DNA of 64,000 nucleotides from Limnohabitans planktonicus II-D5 (GTDB lineage Bacteria; Pseudomonadota; Gammaproteobacteria; Burkholderiales; Burkholderiaceae_C). Numbering within the stretch: position 1 is the stretch's first letter; each line of letters starts with the position of its first letter. A model generated the notes under the pieces. The model made no database searches. It was given only the letters and a program-made list of their open reading frames with translations, and was not told the origin of the DNA. Positions 6,586-14,879 of the stretch are shown here, one piece after another. A program made the translations under genes and the position numbers. The stretch covers positions 1-64,000 of the forward strand of contig NZ_LFYT02000018.1 of NCBI RefSeq assembly GCF_001270065.2, written 5' to 3'.

Positions 6586-8904
6586 ATGAGTCTTTTTTCC
6601 AGTTTTCAAATGACGATTCCCGCCATTGTTCAAGCCCTCATCGCTGAAACCGACCTTGATCTGTCGACCCCAAAAACTGCATCTGCGCCATCGAGTTTTC
6701 ATGCCCAGGGCGCGTTTCCTGTGCAGGCGCTGTTTGTTGGCGTGAAAGGTCTGGGGGCCTTGCCGCCATTTTTGCAAGCCCCCGATCTGGGCCGTTTGTG
6801 CGAATTGGCCAGTGCAGCCTCGTTCGGTTTGCGTGACCAAACCCTGCTGGACACGACGGTGCGCGATACCAGCGAGATCAAAGCCTCTTCTATAACGCTC
6901 TCGGGTTGGGATGCCGTGTGGCCAGACATCGAAGCGTCTGTGCAGCAAGCCATGGGGCTGCAAGGCGTGTCCTTGCAAGCCCACCTGCACAACGCGCTGA
7001 TTTATGGGCCGGGGCAGTTTTTCAAGATGCACCAGGACACCGAAAAGATGCCAGGCATGGTGTTGACCTTGGTGTTGGTCTGGCCTTGTGCGCATCTGGG
7101 AGGTCATTTGGTGCTGCATCAGGGGGACGATGTGCACCGCTTTCAGTCCGAGCATTTGCACACGGAACAAATTCAGTGGTGTGCCTTCTATGCCGATTGC
7201 CACCATGAGGTTCGCCCCGTCCAGCAAGGCCATCGTATGGTGCTGACCTTCAACGTGGTGCTGCGCCCTGATTCAACGCAGGCCAAGACAGCGCACAGTC
7301 CGGCATTGCTTGCGGCATTGCAACAGCACTTTGATGAACAAGATGGCGCCTCTTCCAAACAGCGCCTGGTGGTCTATTTGGACCATGAGTATTCACAAAA
7401 GGGATTGAGTTGGGGCTTGCTCAAGGGCCATGACAGAACGCACGCGCAAGCCCTGCGCAGCGCAGCCGATGCCCTGGGCTTGCGCGTTTACCTGGCCTTG
7501 GCCGAAATTCACGAAATGTGGACGGCCGATCTGAGCGATGTGGACTACCGCAGACCTCACAAAAGACAGGCAGAGCCCGAGCGGGACGAACTCATTGAGC
7601 ACAGCACCACGCTTGACCATTGGGTGGACACCAACAATGTGGTGCAAAAAATGGGACACCTTCAAGTGCGTGACCCCGACATTGTCAGTCTCCGGGAGAC
7701 CGATGAGGACGATCTGGTGAACTCCGAATACGAGGGGTACATGGGCAATTACGGCGAAACGCTGGACTACTGGTACCGGCGTGCTGCCGTGGTGCTGTGG
7801 CCACAGGCGAGTGAATTGCTGCAACAGTTTGACCTGGATGCCGACAAGGCCTTGCAAGCTTTGGTGGCGTTGGCGGGCCAGCCTGCGCAAGCGGCCAAAG
7901 TTCTGAGCACGGTGCAGGCCGTTAAAGCGCGATTGCTCCGTTTTCAAAGCGAAGACCCTCAGCGCTTTACAGACCAGTGCCAGATTGCGGCCAGTTTGTC
8001 AGACCCGCAACTGGCGCTTGATTTGCTGGAGACGGCTTCACCGTGGGTGTTTGGCGTGGGGCACGCCGGGGGCTTGGCCGTCTTGGTTAAGGCGCATGGC
8101 CAGAAGTTTTGCGATAAGTTGCTCAGTCGTTGGCTGCAAAAGCATGATCTGGAGCGACAGGTCAAAAGTGTGCTGAGTGAATGGACACACAGCTACGGCG
8201 ATACAACATTGCGAGAGCATTTGCTGGGGCTGCCAAAGTTGATAGAGGCCTTACAGCAAACGGGGCTTGACCCGGCCTGGACAGAGCGCTTCGCACAAGC
8301 CAGAGGCCAGCTTTGGCAACAACTTGAAGCGCAATGGATAACTTTGATGCCCCATGCGCGTGACACGGCATGGCCCTGGCGCAGTCAATTCGCGGCCGAA
8401 CTCATCCAGACGGGACTGCTGTTGCCCAGCACCCCACTGGCCGCTGATGTGGTTCGTCAACTGAATGAAGGTTTGGGCACCCACTCACTCGTTGTGCTCA
8501 GCCCCCTGTTGATCGAATGGGACAAAGCGGCGCACGCTGTTGCGGGTTGGTCCACCTTGCGGGAACGTGTGAAACAGGCCTTGGATCTGTCACTGGCCAA
8601 AGCCTTGCCCGAGGTGGGCGACTGGTCCATGGTGGTGCCGGTCATGCGCTGTCAATGCGCCGATTGCCGACAAGTGATGACCTTCCTGAAAAATCACGAC
8701 AGCGCAAACGTGTTGCTGGCCATGGCAGAGGCTCGGCGAAAACACATCCTTGAAGAGTTTGGTCAATCCGGTCTGCGGCTGGCCATGGAGGTGTTGCGCC
8801 AAGGTTCACCCCACAAACTGCGCATCACCAAGCCGGCCAACTTGCGCGAAAAAGCCGCACAGCAACGTGTGCAGCATGAACAGTGGCGTGCTGCACTGGG
8901 CTGA
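6586..8904 (+). CDS. 2OG-Fe(II) oxygenase-like protein with large uncharacterised C-terminus
   Basis: A 772-residue protein. Residues about 100-226 look like a prolyl-4-hydroxylase-type double-stranded beta helix: H149-x-D151 (FKMHQDTEKM), a distal H207 (DCHHEV) and R217 (GHRMVLTFNVVL), the expected iron and 2-oxoglutarate ligands. The remaining 545 residues resemble nothing I can name; they are mostly helical and contain a CxCxxC cluster (C689, C691, C694) that could bind a metal. No signal peptide or membrane segment is seen. It stands alone between a MITE and a toxin-antitoxin pair. The substrate is unknown; protein hydroxylation is one possibility. A second Met nine residues in is an alternative start. 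Confidence 0.72.
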   Translation: MSLFSSFQMTIPAIVQALIAETDLDLSTPKTASAPSSFHAQGAFPVQALFVGVKGLGALPPFLQAPDLGRLCELASAASFGLRDQTLLDTTVRDTSEIKASSITLSGWDAVWPDIEASVQQAMGLQGVSLQAHLHNALIYGPGQFFKMHQDTEKMPGMVLTLVLVWPCAHLGGHLVLHQGDDVHRFQSEHLHTEQIQWCAFYADCHHEVRPVQQGHRMVLTFNVVLRPDSTQAKTAHSPALLAALQQHFDEQDGASSKQRLVVYLDHEYSQKGLSWGLLKGHDRTHAQALRSAADALGLRVYLALAEIHEMWTADLSDVDYRRPHKRQAEPERDELIEHSTTLDHWVDTNNVVQKMGHLQVRDPDIVSLRETDEDDLVNSEYEGYMGNYGETLDYWYRRAAVVLWPQASELLQQFDLDADKALQALVALAGQPAQAAKVLSTVQAVKARLLRFQSEDPQRFTDQCQIAASLSDPQLALDLLETASPWVFGVGHAGGLAVLVKAHGQKFCDKLLSRWLQKHDLERQVKSVLSEWTHSYGDTTLREHLLGLPKLIEALQQTGLDPAWTERFAQARGQLWQQLEAQWITLMPHARDTAWPWRSQFAAELIQTGLLLPSTPLAADVVRQLNEGLGTHSLVVLSPLLIEWDKAAHAVAGWSTLRERVKQALDLSLAKALPEVGDWSMVVPVMRCQCADCRQVMTFLKNHDSANVLLAMAEARRKHILEEFGQSGLRLAMEVLRQGSPHKLRITKPANLREKAAQQRVQHEQWRAALG

Positions 8905-9004
8905 AATCTATGCTCTCAGTCCAAAGAGGCTTGCGTTGCCCCCATGGATACGAGGGTGGTGCACCTGAATATTCACGCAAAACTTCCAACTCAAAACCAC
9001 CAGT

Positions 9005-9430
9005 TCAGTGCGCTGCGTGTTCTAGCCAAGGATTCAATAGGGCCACACCGGTAGCTTCAAAATCCGACACATTGCGTGTCACGACGGTGAACCTGTGCTC
9101 AAGGGCTGTGGCCGCGATCATCGCGTCCCGGTCTGAGCGCGGGTTGGGGATGTGCAGTGATGCGCACACGGGTGCTGTGTTCTCTGCAAAGGGCAAGATG
9201 CGCCCCGAAAAAGCAGCGCGAACGCCACCCAGCCACTGGCGCAAAGCGCTGCCCTGCGGCGGTGTTTTGCGCTCCAACGCCTGAATGCCCAATTCCAACT
9301 CAAGCAGCGTGATGGCCGACAAAAAGAGTTGATTGCTGGGTTGGCCTGCGGTCCATTGGCGTACCGCCATGGACGGGTTGGGCTTGCCCTGGCGCAGCTC
9401 GGAAATGACGGTGGTGTCCAGAACTAACAT
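9005..9430 (-). CDS. VapC-like PIN-domain toxin
   Basis: A 141-residue PIN-domain ribonuclease. The acidic active-site residues are recognisable: D5 (VLDTTVISEL), a Glu in ITLLELELGI, and Asp residues in NPRSDRDAMIAATALEH and VVTRNVSDFEATGV. It is the toxin of a type II pair; the antitoxin gene ends 9 bp upstream. VapC toxins usually cleave initiator tRNA or the sarcin-ricin loop of 23S rRNA, but the target here cannot be deduced. The frame is intact with all key residues, so it appears functional. Confidence 0.9.
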   Translation of the reverse strand: MLVLDTTVISELRQGKPNPSMAVRQWTAGQPSNQLFLSAITLLELELGIQALERKTPPQGSALRQWLGGVRAAFSGRILPFAENTAPVCASLHIPNPRSDRDAMIAATALEHRFTVVTRNVSDFEATGVALLNPWLEHAAH

Positions 9431-9439
9431 GGATCGCTT

Positions 9440-9700
9440 TCAATCCAAGTTCGCGGCTTGAATTTGAATGCCCAGTTTGGGCGGATCAAACTCGATGCCT
9501 TCACCGCCCGGCATGCCGTCCATCACCTCCAGCAAAGACGGGGTGGCCTTTCCGGCCATGCGGTAGTAGTCGTCGATTTTGAGCAGTGCAAACGCGGGGC
9601 GACCCCGGTCGGTGATGAACACAGGTCCATCCATGGCAGCGCGTTTGGCGGCTGACACGTCTCGTGTGAAGTCGCGGCTTGTAAAAGTGTGAATGCTCAT
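9440..9700 (-). CDS. Phd/YefM-family antitoxin
   Basis: An 86-residue antitoxin. The N-terminus (FTSRDFTRDVSAAKRAAMDGPVFITDRGRPAFALLKIDDYYRM) is the DNA-binding Phd/YefM fold, and the C-terminal 35 residues would wrap the PIN toxin. It precedes the toxin gene in one operon. A strong ribosome-binding site (AAGGGAGG) sits 6 bp before the ATG. Pairs of this type are autoregulated by the antitoxin and the complex; a palindrome upstream is a likely site. Confidence 0.9.
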   Translation of the reverse strand: MSIHTFTSRDFTRDVSAAKRAAMDGPVFITDRGRPAFALLKIDDYYRMAGKATPSLLEVMDGMPGGEGIEFDPPKLGIQIQAANLD

Positions 9701-9746
9701 GGATGACCTCCCTTAAGGGTTGATGTTTGTATGTTGTGACAATTGC

Positions 9747-9758
9747 TTGACTTGTCAA
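9747..9758. promoter_or_regulatory. Promoter and operator candidate of the toxin-antitoxin operon
   Basis: TTGAC-TT-GTCAA is a perfect palindrome 47 bp upstream of the antitoxin ATG. Its minus-strand half forms a consensus -35 (TTGACA, 9753-9758), with AACATA 17 bp downstream as a weak -10. Overlap of operator and -35 fits autorepression by the Phd-like protein. Confidence 0.5.
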
Positions 9759-9794
9759 TGCTCAGGGCTTGCTGTGCTGGATGCCGTTCACTAG

Positions 9795-9840
9795 CGTGAA
9801 GCGCAAAAAAGCCATTTGCGCTTCACGTTTGAAGCGCAAA
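9795..9840. repeat. Perfect 13-bp inverted repeat plus an extra half-site
   Basis: CGTGAAGCGCAAA (9795-9807), a 7-base loop, then TTTGCGCTTCACG (9815-9827), followed by a third copy of the core GAAGCGCAAA at 9831-9840. Three copies of one 10-mer in 46 bp look like operator half-sites. It lies between the toxin-antitoxin promoter and a Fic gene remnant, so it could belong to either. No T-run follows, so it is not a typical terminator. Confidence 0.6.
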
Positions 9841-9851
9841 TCTCTCAAATC

Positions 9852-9985
9852 CGCGTTGAAGCCCAAGGCTTTGCCAACGACATCAGCACCGAAAAAACGT
9901 GAATCTCTGCCGCGTTTCACGGGCTAAGGCCTGCTGGGAGCTGACTGCGTTGTGAGAGACGGGAGCGGGGCTGGGTACGCGGTAT
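9852..9985 (+). pseudogene. Fic C-terminal remnant, copy A
   Basis: The sequence aligns base by base with about 12476-12630, the end of the larger Fic fragment (readable as GFANDISTEK followed by disrupted codons). Stop codons and indels prevent translation. It keeps the winged-helix end of a Fic/DUF4172-type protein only. It sits directly upstream of the AAA ATPase promoter. Confidence 0.7.
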
Positions 9986-10042
9986 GGCTTGTTGAAAAAA
10001 TAGAATCAATAGTCTGATCTTATTTTGAAGTAATATAAGGCC

Positions 10043-10062
10043 AAGATCAATCGATTAATCTT
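10043..10062. promoter_or_regulatory. Near-perfect 20-bp palindrome before the AAA ATPase gene
   Basis: AAGATCAATCGATTAATCTT differs from its reverse complement at only one base pair position. It ends 6 bp before the ATG at 10069. A further half-site TGATCTT lies upstream at 10015-10021. The position would block transcription start or ribosome access, so it may be an operator; the binding protein is unknown. Confidence 0.45.
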
Positions 10063-10068
10063 ATCGCC

Positions 10069-11511
10069 ATGCTCAACATCGCCAAAGAAGACATCCTTGC
10101 CCGTCTGGTGTTCGATAACCCCTGGTGGGACGCGTTATCTGCCCGAAAAATTGCTTTTGAAGACAAGCCCAGGCGCAGTTACTTTGCTGCTTTCCAGCAA
10201 ATCCTGAAAGATACAAGCCTGAGGCGTGCGGTGGTTTTGATGGGGCCTCGCCGTGTCGGCAAAACGGTGATGGTCTATCAAAGCATCAAAGACTTGCTGG
10301 ATGCAGGCGTGCCAGCCAAAAACGTTTTCTACGTCTCTTTGGAAACGCCAATCTATACCGGCCTGCCCTTGGAAAAACTGCTCAATTATTTTCAGGAGTT
10401 GCAGGGCCATGGTCGAGACGCGCAGCTGTACGTCTATTTTGACGAGGTGCAGTACCTGCCCAACTGGGAAGTTCATCTCAAATCCCTGGTGGACTCCTAC
10501 CCCAGCTACCGATTCATTGCCACAGGTTCTGCCGCTGCTGCCCTGCGGCTCAAGAGCCAGGAATCGGGCGCTGGACGGTTTACAGACTATGTACTGCCCC
10601 CACTCACCTTTGCAGAATACCTGCGCTTCATTGGTCGCGACAATGAATTGATCCAGAAGCTGCACGAGCCTGATGGCGAGCATTCACGCTATATCGCCAA
10701 AGACATCAACGCCCTCAACCAGGAGTTCGTGAATTACCTCAACTACGGGGGATACCCCGAAGCGGTTTTTTCATCCACTGTTCGTACCGACCCCAGCCAG
10801 TACATCAAGAGTGACATCATCGATAAGGTCTTGTTGAGAGACCTGCCCAGCCTGTACGGCATCAGCGACATTCAGGAACTCAACAGACTGTTCACCACCT
10901 TGGCCTACAACACTGGCAACGAAGTCAGCCTTGATGAACTGTCCAAAACCTCAGGTGTGGCCAAGAACACCATTCGCCGCTACATCGAGTACCTTGAAGC
11001 GGCATTTCTGATCCGTCGCGTCGAACGCATTGATCAAAATGCCAAGCGGTTCAAACGTGCCGCAGCGTTCAAGGTGTATCTGAACAACCCCTCCATGCGT
11101 GCCGCCCTCTTTGGTTCGATCCAGGCCGATGCGTCAGCCATGGGCGCACTGACCGAAACGGCAATTTACAGCCAATGGCAACACACCCAGCAGGCCGAGT
11201 TGTTTTATGCCCGCTGGAACGGCGGCGAGGTTGACATCGTGCACATGAGCGGTAGCGACCTCAAACCCAATTGGGCTGTAGAAGTCAAATGGAGTGACCG
11301 CCCCCATCAGTCGCGTGGCGAACTCGACAACTGCGTGGCATTCCTGCAAAAACACCCGGCTGTTGCTGCGCGCCCCATGCTCATCACCAGCAGGACCATC
11401 ACCGACAAGCAAGTGCACTACAAAGGCATGGATTTCGAATTTCGCCCTGCCAGCCTGTATGCCTACACCGTGGGTGCCAATTTGCTCGAGGAGTTGTCGC
11501 CGCCAGTTTGA
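10069..11511 (+). CDS. AAA-family ATPase with DUF4143
   Basis: A 480-residue ATPase of the AAA_14/DUF4143 type. Walker A is GPRRVGKT (residues 59-66) and Walker B is LYVYFDEVQYL (D125, E126). The middle contains a winged-helix-like part (LDELSKTSGVAKNTIRRYIEYLEAAFLIRRVER, about 300-335), and the C-terminus has a nuclease-like fold pattern (NGGEVDIVHM and WAVEVKWSDR), typical of DUF4143. Proteins of this family are common in accessory regions; their role is poorly known. It is flanked by Fic remnants on both sides and preceded by an AT-rich promoter with a palindrome. It is a distant relative of the gene at 39104. Confidence 0.85.
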   Translation: MLNIAKEDILARLVFDNPWWDALSARKIAFEDKPRRSYFAAFQQILKDTSLRRAVVLMGPRRVGKTVMVYQSIKDLLDAGVPAKNVFYVSLETPIYTGLPLEKLLNYFQELQGHGRDAQLYVYFDEVQYLPNWEVHLKSLVDSYPSYRFIATGSAAAALRLKSQESGAGRFTDYVLPPLTFAEYLRFIGRDNELIQKLHEPDGEHSRYIAKDINALNQEFVNYLNYGGYPEAVFSSTVRTDPSQYIKSDIIDKVLLRDLPSLYGISDIQELNRLFTTLAYNTGNEVSLDELSKTSGVAKNTIRRYIEYLEAAFLIRRVERIDQNAKRFKRAAAFKVYLNNPSMRAALFGSIQADASAMGALTETAIYSQWQHTQQAELFYARWNGGEVDIVHMSGSDLKPNWAVEVKWSDRPHQSRGELDNCVAFLQKHPAVAARPMLITSRTITDKQVHYKGMDFEFRPASLYAYTVGANLLEELSPPV

Positions 11512-11539
11512 CCACGCTGACGGCGAAATCTTTCTGGCC

Positions 11540-11660
11540 AGATCAGTCCCGAGAAAGAAGCCAACCTGTGCCGCGTTTCACGCGCCGCGGCTTACCGCAA
11601 ACTGAAGACGCTGTGCGAGATGGGGGCAGGTGCACAAGGGTAGGCGGGGGACGCGGTATC
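11540..11660 (+). pseudogene. Fic C-terminal remnant, copy B
   Basis: The stretch reading around CCTGTGCCGCGTTTCACGCG and continuing to 11660 aligns with 12505-12630, the winged-helix end of the Fic fragment. It starts 28 bp after the ATPase stop. Small deletions shift the frame. It ends where the convergent hydrolase gene stops. Confidence 0.7.
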
Positions 11661-12225
11661 AATTGGCGAGCCACCGATCCAGCAGCGGCCCCACATAGGC
11701 TTTACCCAAATCATGCCCGCCATTCGGGACGACCGTGACGGGAATGCCCGTCAACTGACCAAAGGCCTGCACATTGGTCGGGATGCTTTGCCAGTCTTCT
11801 TCACCGACATGAATTTCGCAATTTTTGGGAGCGTTGAATTGCCCTGCCTCCGCCAGCGTTTTCAGCCGTTCTGACCGTGGCGGCGAAAAACTGGTTCTGG
11901 CTTGTTCATTCGTGAACTCGCCAACGATGGGCGACAGCAACAGAACTCGGCCCAAAAAAGACGGCATCTGGGTTTGCGCGTGCAGAAACAGGTAAGCACC
12001 GAAGGAGTTACAGATCACTCGAGCCTGCTCATGCCAGAAATGGCTTTGTAGATCATCCATGATGAGCTGTATTTGCTCATTAAAGGGAAGGGACCTGAAA
12101 TCTCCGCGTATTTCACGACCGGCAATATCGAAGCCCCGGTCCATCAGGCCTTGACCAAGACCTGTGGCTAATTGGCCTCCGTGCCCGGGGAGGTAGTAGA
12201 TGATGTTGTTTTCGGGTCTGGGCAT
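11659..12225 (-). CDS. Small alpha/beta hydrolase (RBBP9-like), copy 1
   Basis: A 188-residue protein with the alpha/beta hydrolase signs: an early strand with an oxyanion-type loop (IIYYLPGHGG), a nucleophile elbow N-S74-F-G (ICNSFGAYLFLHAQ), and a C-terminal H171 (VVPNGGHDLGKAYV). The acidic member may be in HVGEEDWQSIP. The size and elbow recall serine hydrolases of the RBBP9/YdeN group. It is about 80 percent identical by eye to the gene at 13583, so one is a duplicate. Its start codon lies 8 bp from a truncated Fic gene read the other way. No substrate can be suggested. Confidence 0.75.
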   Translation of the reverse strand: MPRPENNIIYYLPGHGGQLATGLGQGLMDRGFDIAGREIRGDFRSLPFNEQIQLIMDDLQSHFWHEQARVICNSFGAYLFLHAQTQMPSFLGRVLLLSPIVGEFTNEQARTSFSPPRSERLKTLAEAGQFNAPKNCEIHVGEEDWQSIPTNVQAFGQLTGIPVTVVPNGGHDLGKAYVGPLLDRWLAN

Positions 12226-12232
12226 GTACTGA

Positions 12233-12718
12233 TTGTTGCTTGACTTGACGAGGGACCAGGCCGGACTTTACTCAGATATTCAGGGCACACATGAGCAGGC
12301 CCACAAGGATGTGACGCCTTGGGTGCAGTGGTTCGTGGACTGTGTGCACAAAGCAGCCGATGCCACTTGGGACCACATGCAAGCGGCCATGCGCAAAACC
12401 CGCTTCTGGTCCGAACTGCGCGAGCAACACCCGAAGCTCACGCCCACACAAACCAAGGCGATCAATAAACTTTATGACGTGGGGCCTGAAGGATTTGCCA
12501 ATGGCATCAGCACAGAAAAATACGTAAACCTGTGCCGCGTGTCACGCGCTACGGCCTACCGTGAACTCACGGCGCTGTGCGAGATGGGGGTGTTGGTGCA
12601 GACGGGGACGGGGCGGGGGACGCGGTACAAACTGGAGAATTTGTTGTCCGGCATCACCGACGAGAATGCACATGGCGAAGTGCACTTCGGTGGACCGGTT
12701 GGTCGGGAAATGCTTTGA
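12233..12718 (+). pseudogene. Truncated Fic-family protein, copy C (C-terminal half only)
   Basis: The frame encodes about 161 residues matching the C-terminal half of Fic proteins with DUF4172: DVTPWVQWFVDCVHKAADAT, the helix MRKTRFWSEL, then the winged helix (SRATAYRELTALCEMGVLVQ and GRGTRYKLENLL). The catalytic Fic core (HPFxxGNGR) is missing, and the frame opens without an ATG directly beside the hydrolase start, so the 5' half has been deleted. Intact Fic proteins transfer AMP to target proteins. The fragment probably makes nothing functional, although a DNA-binding remnant is possible. Confidence 0.75.
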
Positions 12719-12748
12719 TCTTTCGGCACGCCGAACTATAGAGCTGCT

Positions 12749-13561
12749 TCACAGATCAAATACTGCAATTTCTGGCGCGGCACCCCAGCGCAGCGGCAGC
12801 ACCGACGTGCCCAAACCCTTCGACACATACAGGCGACAACCCGGTACATCGTAGAACCCCGCCACGAAGCGCCCGCTGCCGACAGGCCTGAAAGGCGCCC
12901 AACCGCCAAAGCTCACCTGGCCGCCATGGGTGTGGCCAGATAAACACACGGATAAGCGTTGCTGGCTCATCAGGCGGTTGATTTCGGGCACCTCAAAGAA
13001 ACCAGGTGAGTGCTGAACAAGAACAGTCACGTTGTCTGATGGGGCAGGTGACAGCAGTCGCGCATCAGGTTGCCCGGCAGTAAAGTCATCCAGTCCGATC
13101 AAATGGATCTTTCGTTCCCCAGATGTAAATGAAACACGCTCATTGAGCAGGAACCGGCCATTCGGTTGCGCTGCAAAAAGGGCAATCAATGCCGGAAAAT
13201 CTACCCCGCTCCAGTGCTCCCAGTTGCCCGGTACGGCGACGGCGGGAATGGTCCCTAGGGCAGCCAAAAAATCCTTCAGCACAGGCAGTGCATCGGCACG
13301 GTCGATGGCATCACCTGTGAGCAGTACTAAATCAGGCTGCAGCGCCTGCACCTGAGCCACGACGGCTATTTCAGACTTGCCGAAGCTCTGCAAGTGAAGG
13401 TCGGACAGTTGCACCACCCGAAATCTGGCTGCTTGTGATGGCGCACGCATGTCGTGATGCGTGACTTCAAGATCGGAACCGCTGCACCAGTACAGGCAGA
13501 GTGCGGTCAATAAGCCGATTGCCAAAACCAGAGAAACAAGCCAGATGGGCCGAGAAAACAT
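12749..13561 (-). CDS. Membrane-anchored metallophosphoesterase (YkuE-like)
   Basis: A 270-residue calcineurin-like phosphoesterase. One N-terminal membrane segment (residues about 5-26) anchors it. The metal motifs appear in order: D54-x-H56 (QLSDLHLQ), GD84AID, GN113WEH116, a His in VLVQHSPGFFE, and GHTHGGQ near residue 215. This order is that of the YkuE/LpxG-like group, which acts on phospholipid or nucleotide diphosphate links at the membrane; the exact substrate is not known. It lies between two copies of the same alpha/beta hydrolase gene, all on the minus strand. Confidence 0.88.
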   Translation of the reverse strand: MFSRPIWLVSLVLAIGLLTALCLYWCSGSDLEVTHHDMRAPSQAARFRVVQLSDLHLQSFGKSEIAVVAQVQALQPDLVLLTGDAIDRADALPVLKDFLAALGTIPAVAVPGNWEHWSGVDFPALIALFAAQPNGRFLLNERVSFTSGERKIHLIGLDDFTAGQPDARLLSPAPSDNVTVLVQHSPGFFEVPEINRLMSQQRLSVCLSGHTHGGQVSFGGWAPFRPVGSGRFVAGFYDVPGCRLYVSKGLGTSVLPLRWGAAPEIAVFDL

Positions 13562-13582
13562 GTGGGGGTTAAACCAAAACTT

Positions 13583-14158
13583 TCAGGCCGCTTGGTCAGA
13601 CAGCCACCGATCCAGCAGCGGTCCCACATAGGCTTTGCCCAGGCCATGTCCGCTTTTGGGGACAATCGTGACGGGAATGCCTGTCAACAGTCCAAAGGTC
13701 TCGACATTGGCCGGGATGCTTTGCCAGTCTTCTTCCCCGACATGAATTTCACAGCGGCTAGGTGCATTGAATTGCCCGGCTTCGGCCAGCGTTTTCAGCC
13801 GTTCTGGCCGTGGCGGCGAAAAGCTGGTTCTGGCTTCTTCGTTCGTGAACTCGCCAACGATGGGTGACAGCAACAGCACCCGACCCACGAAAGATGGCAT
13901 TTGGGTTTGCGCATGCAAGAACAGATATGAGCCGAAGGAATTGCAGATCACCTGTGCCTGTTCATGCCAGAAATGGTTTTGCAGGTCATCCACGATGGCC
14001 TGCACTTGTTTATCAAAAGGCAGTGATCGGAAATCGTCACGCGTTTCGCGCCCGGCGACATCAAAGCCCCGATCCATGAGGCCCTGACCCAGGCCGTTGG
14101 TCAGCTGGCCTCCGTGGCCGGGGAGGTAGTAGATGGTGCGATAGAGTGGTGCAGTCAT
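13583..14158 (-). CDS. Small alpha/beta hydrolase (RBBP9-like), copy 2
   Basis: A 191-residue paralogue of the gene at 11659, with the same elbow N-S74-F-G (ICNSFGSYLFLHAQ), the same YYLPGHGGQL opening, and the final His in PKSGHGLGKAYVGPLLDRWL. The two are collinear without large indels, with many synonymous differences, so the duplication is not recent. It is 21 bp upstream of the metallophosphoesterase start and may be co-transcribed with it. Retention of the catalytic residues in both copies argues that both are functional. Confidence 0.75.
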   Translation of the reverse strand: MTAPLYRTIYYLPGHGGQLTNGLGQGLMDRGFDVAGRETRDDFRSLPFDKQVQAIVDDLQNHFWHEQAQVICNSFGSYLFLHAQTQMPSFVGRVLLLSPIVGEFTNEEARTSFSPPRPERLKTLAEAGQFNAPSRCEIHVGEEDWQSIPANVETFGLLTGIPVTIVPKSGHGLGKAYVGPLLDRWLSDQAA

Positions 14159-14368
14159 GCGCTGATTGTGGCTTACGACTTCTCATTTCAATGCCGGGAT
14201 TCGTCTTTTAGAAGAACGATCCAACAGTTAGTTGCGCGTCCATAGACCAGAAGAGGGCAGGTATCGTCTGGGTGAGGAGCTTGTCAATTGTTGGCTGTAG
14301 AAGCGTTTTAAAATTAAAAAACGTGACAGTCAGCGGTCTACTCACTAAACCGTACAAAATTTATCCTT

Positions 14369-14879
14369 ATGACCAGTATTGCCGGATACAACCTTAACGC
14401 AACACCTTGTTGCGGGGAACTCTATTCCAGTCCGCGTTACCGCTCCATGAATTTCATGGCGAGTGAATATTGGACCGATGGTTATCGGGGTGGTTCTTTG
14501 ATGCCCAATGGACATGGACTTCGCCAATGCAAATGCGGCAACTACTATCTGATGAATGAAATGCATCATGTCAGCCAGTCCGAGGAACTCGAGGCACCTC
14601 ACACAATGCCTGTTACGCCCGAAGACTTACCAGATGTCATAGCAAAAGCCAGAACGATTGACATTGAGCGTGCGGCACGGTTGACTTATTTGCAGCATTT
14701 AAACCATCCCTACCGCGAACGTTACCGCGCTCACCGCGATGCATCGTCAGCTGGGTCAGTTTGAACAAGCGGAAAAAGCCTTGCAAGATATGCCCACCCA
14801 TGAAAAAAATGTAACTCAGCGCCTAATAAAGCGCTTAATCAAGGAGAAAGTAACCGCTCCTATGCGCTATCGGATGTAA
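14369..14879 (+). pseudogene. Zinc-ribbon and TPR-like protein, frameshifted
   Basis: The first frame (14369-14764) gives 131 residues with a possible zinc ribbon: CC near residue 14 and RQCKCGNYYLM near residue 52. At about 14728 the protein homology seems to move to another frame, which continues as LTAMHRQLGQFEQAEKALQ and ends at the TAA at 14877-14879. That second part reads like a tetratricopeptide helix pair. The simplest view is one gene of about 170 codons broken by a single indel. I do not recognise the family. The region is less GC-rich than its neighbours. Confidence 0.5.

Noticed and set aside
9720..10068. tRNA or small RNA gene
   Set aside because: The inverted repeat at 9795 has no cloverleaf or terminator features; the rest aligns with a Fic remnant.
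12233..12718. Complete new regulator gene
   Set aside because: The frame lacks an ATG, aligns with the C-terminal half of Fic proteins, and has no Fic core; it is better read as a fragment.
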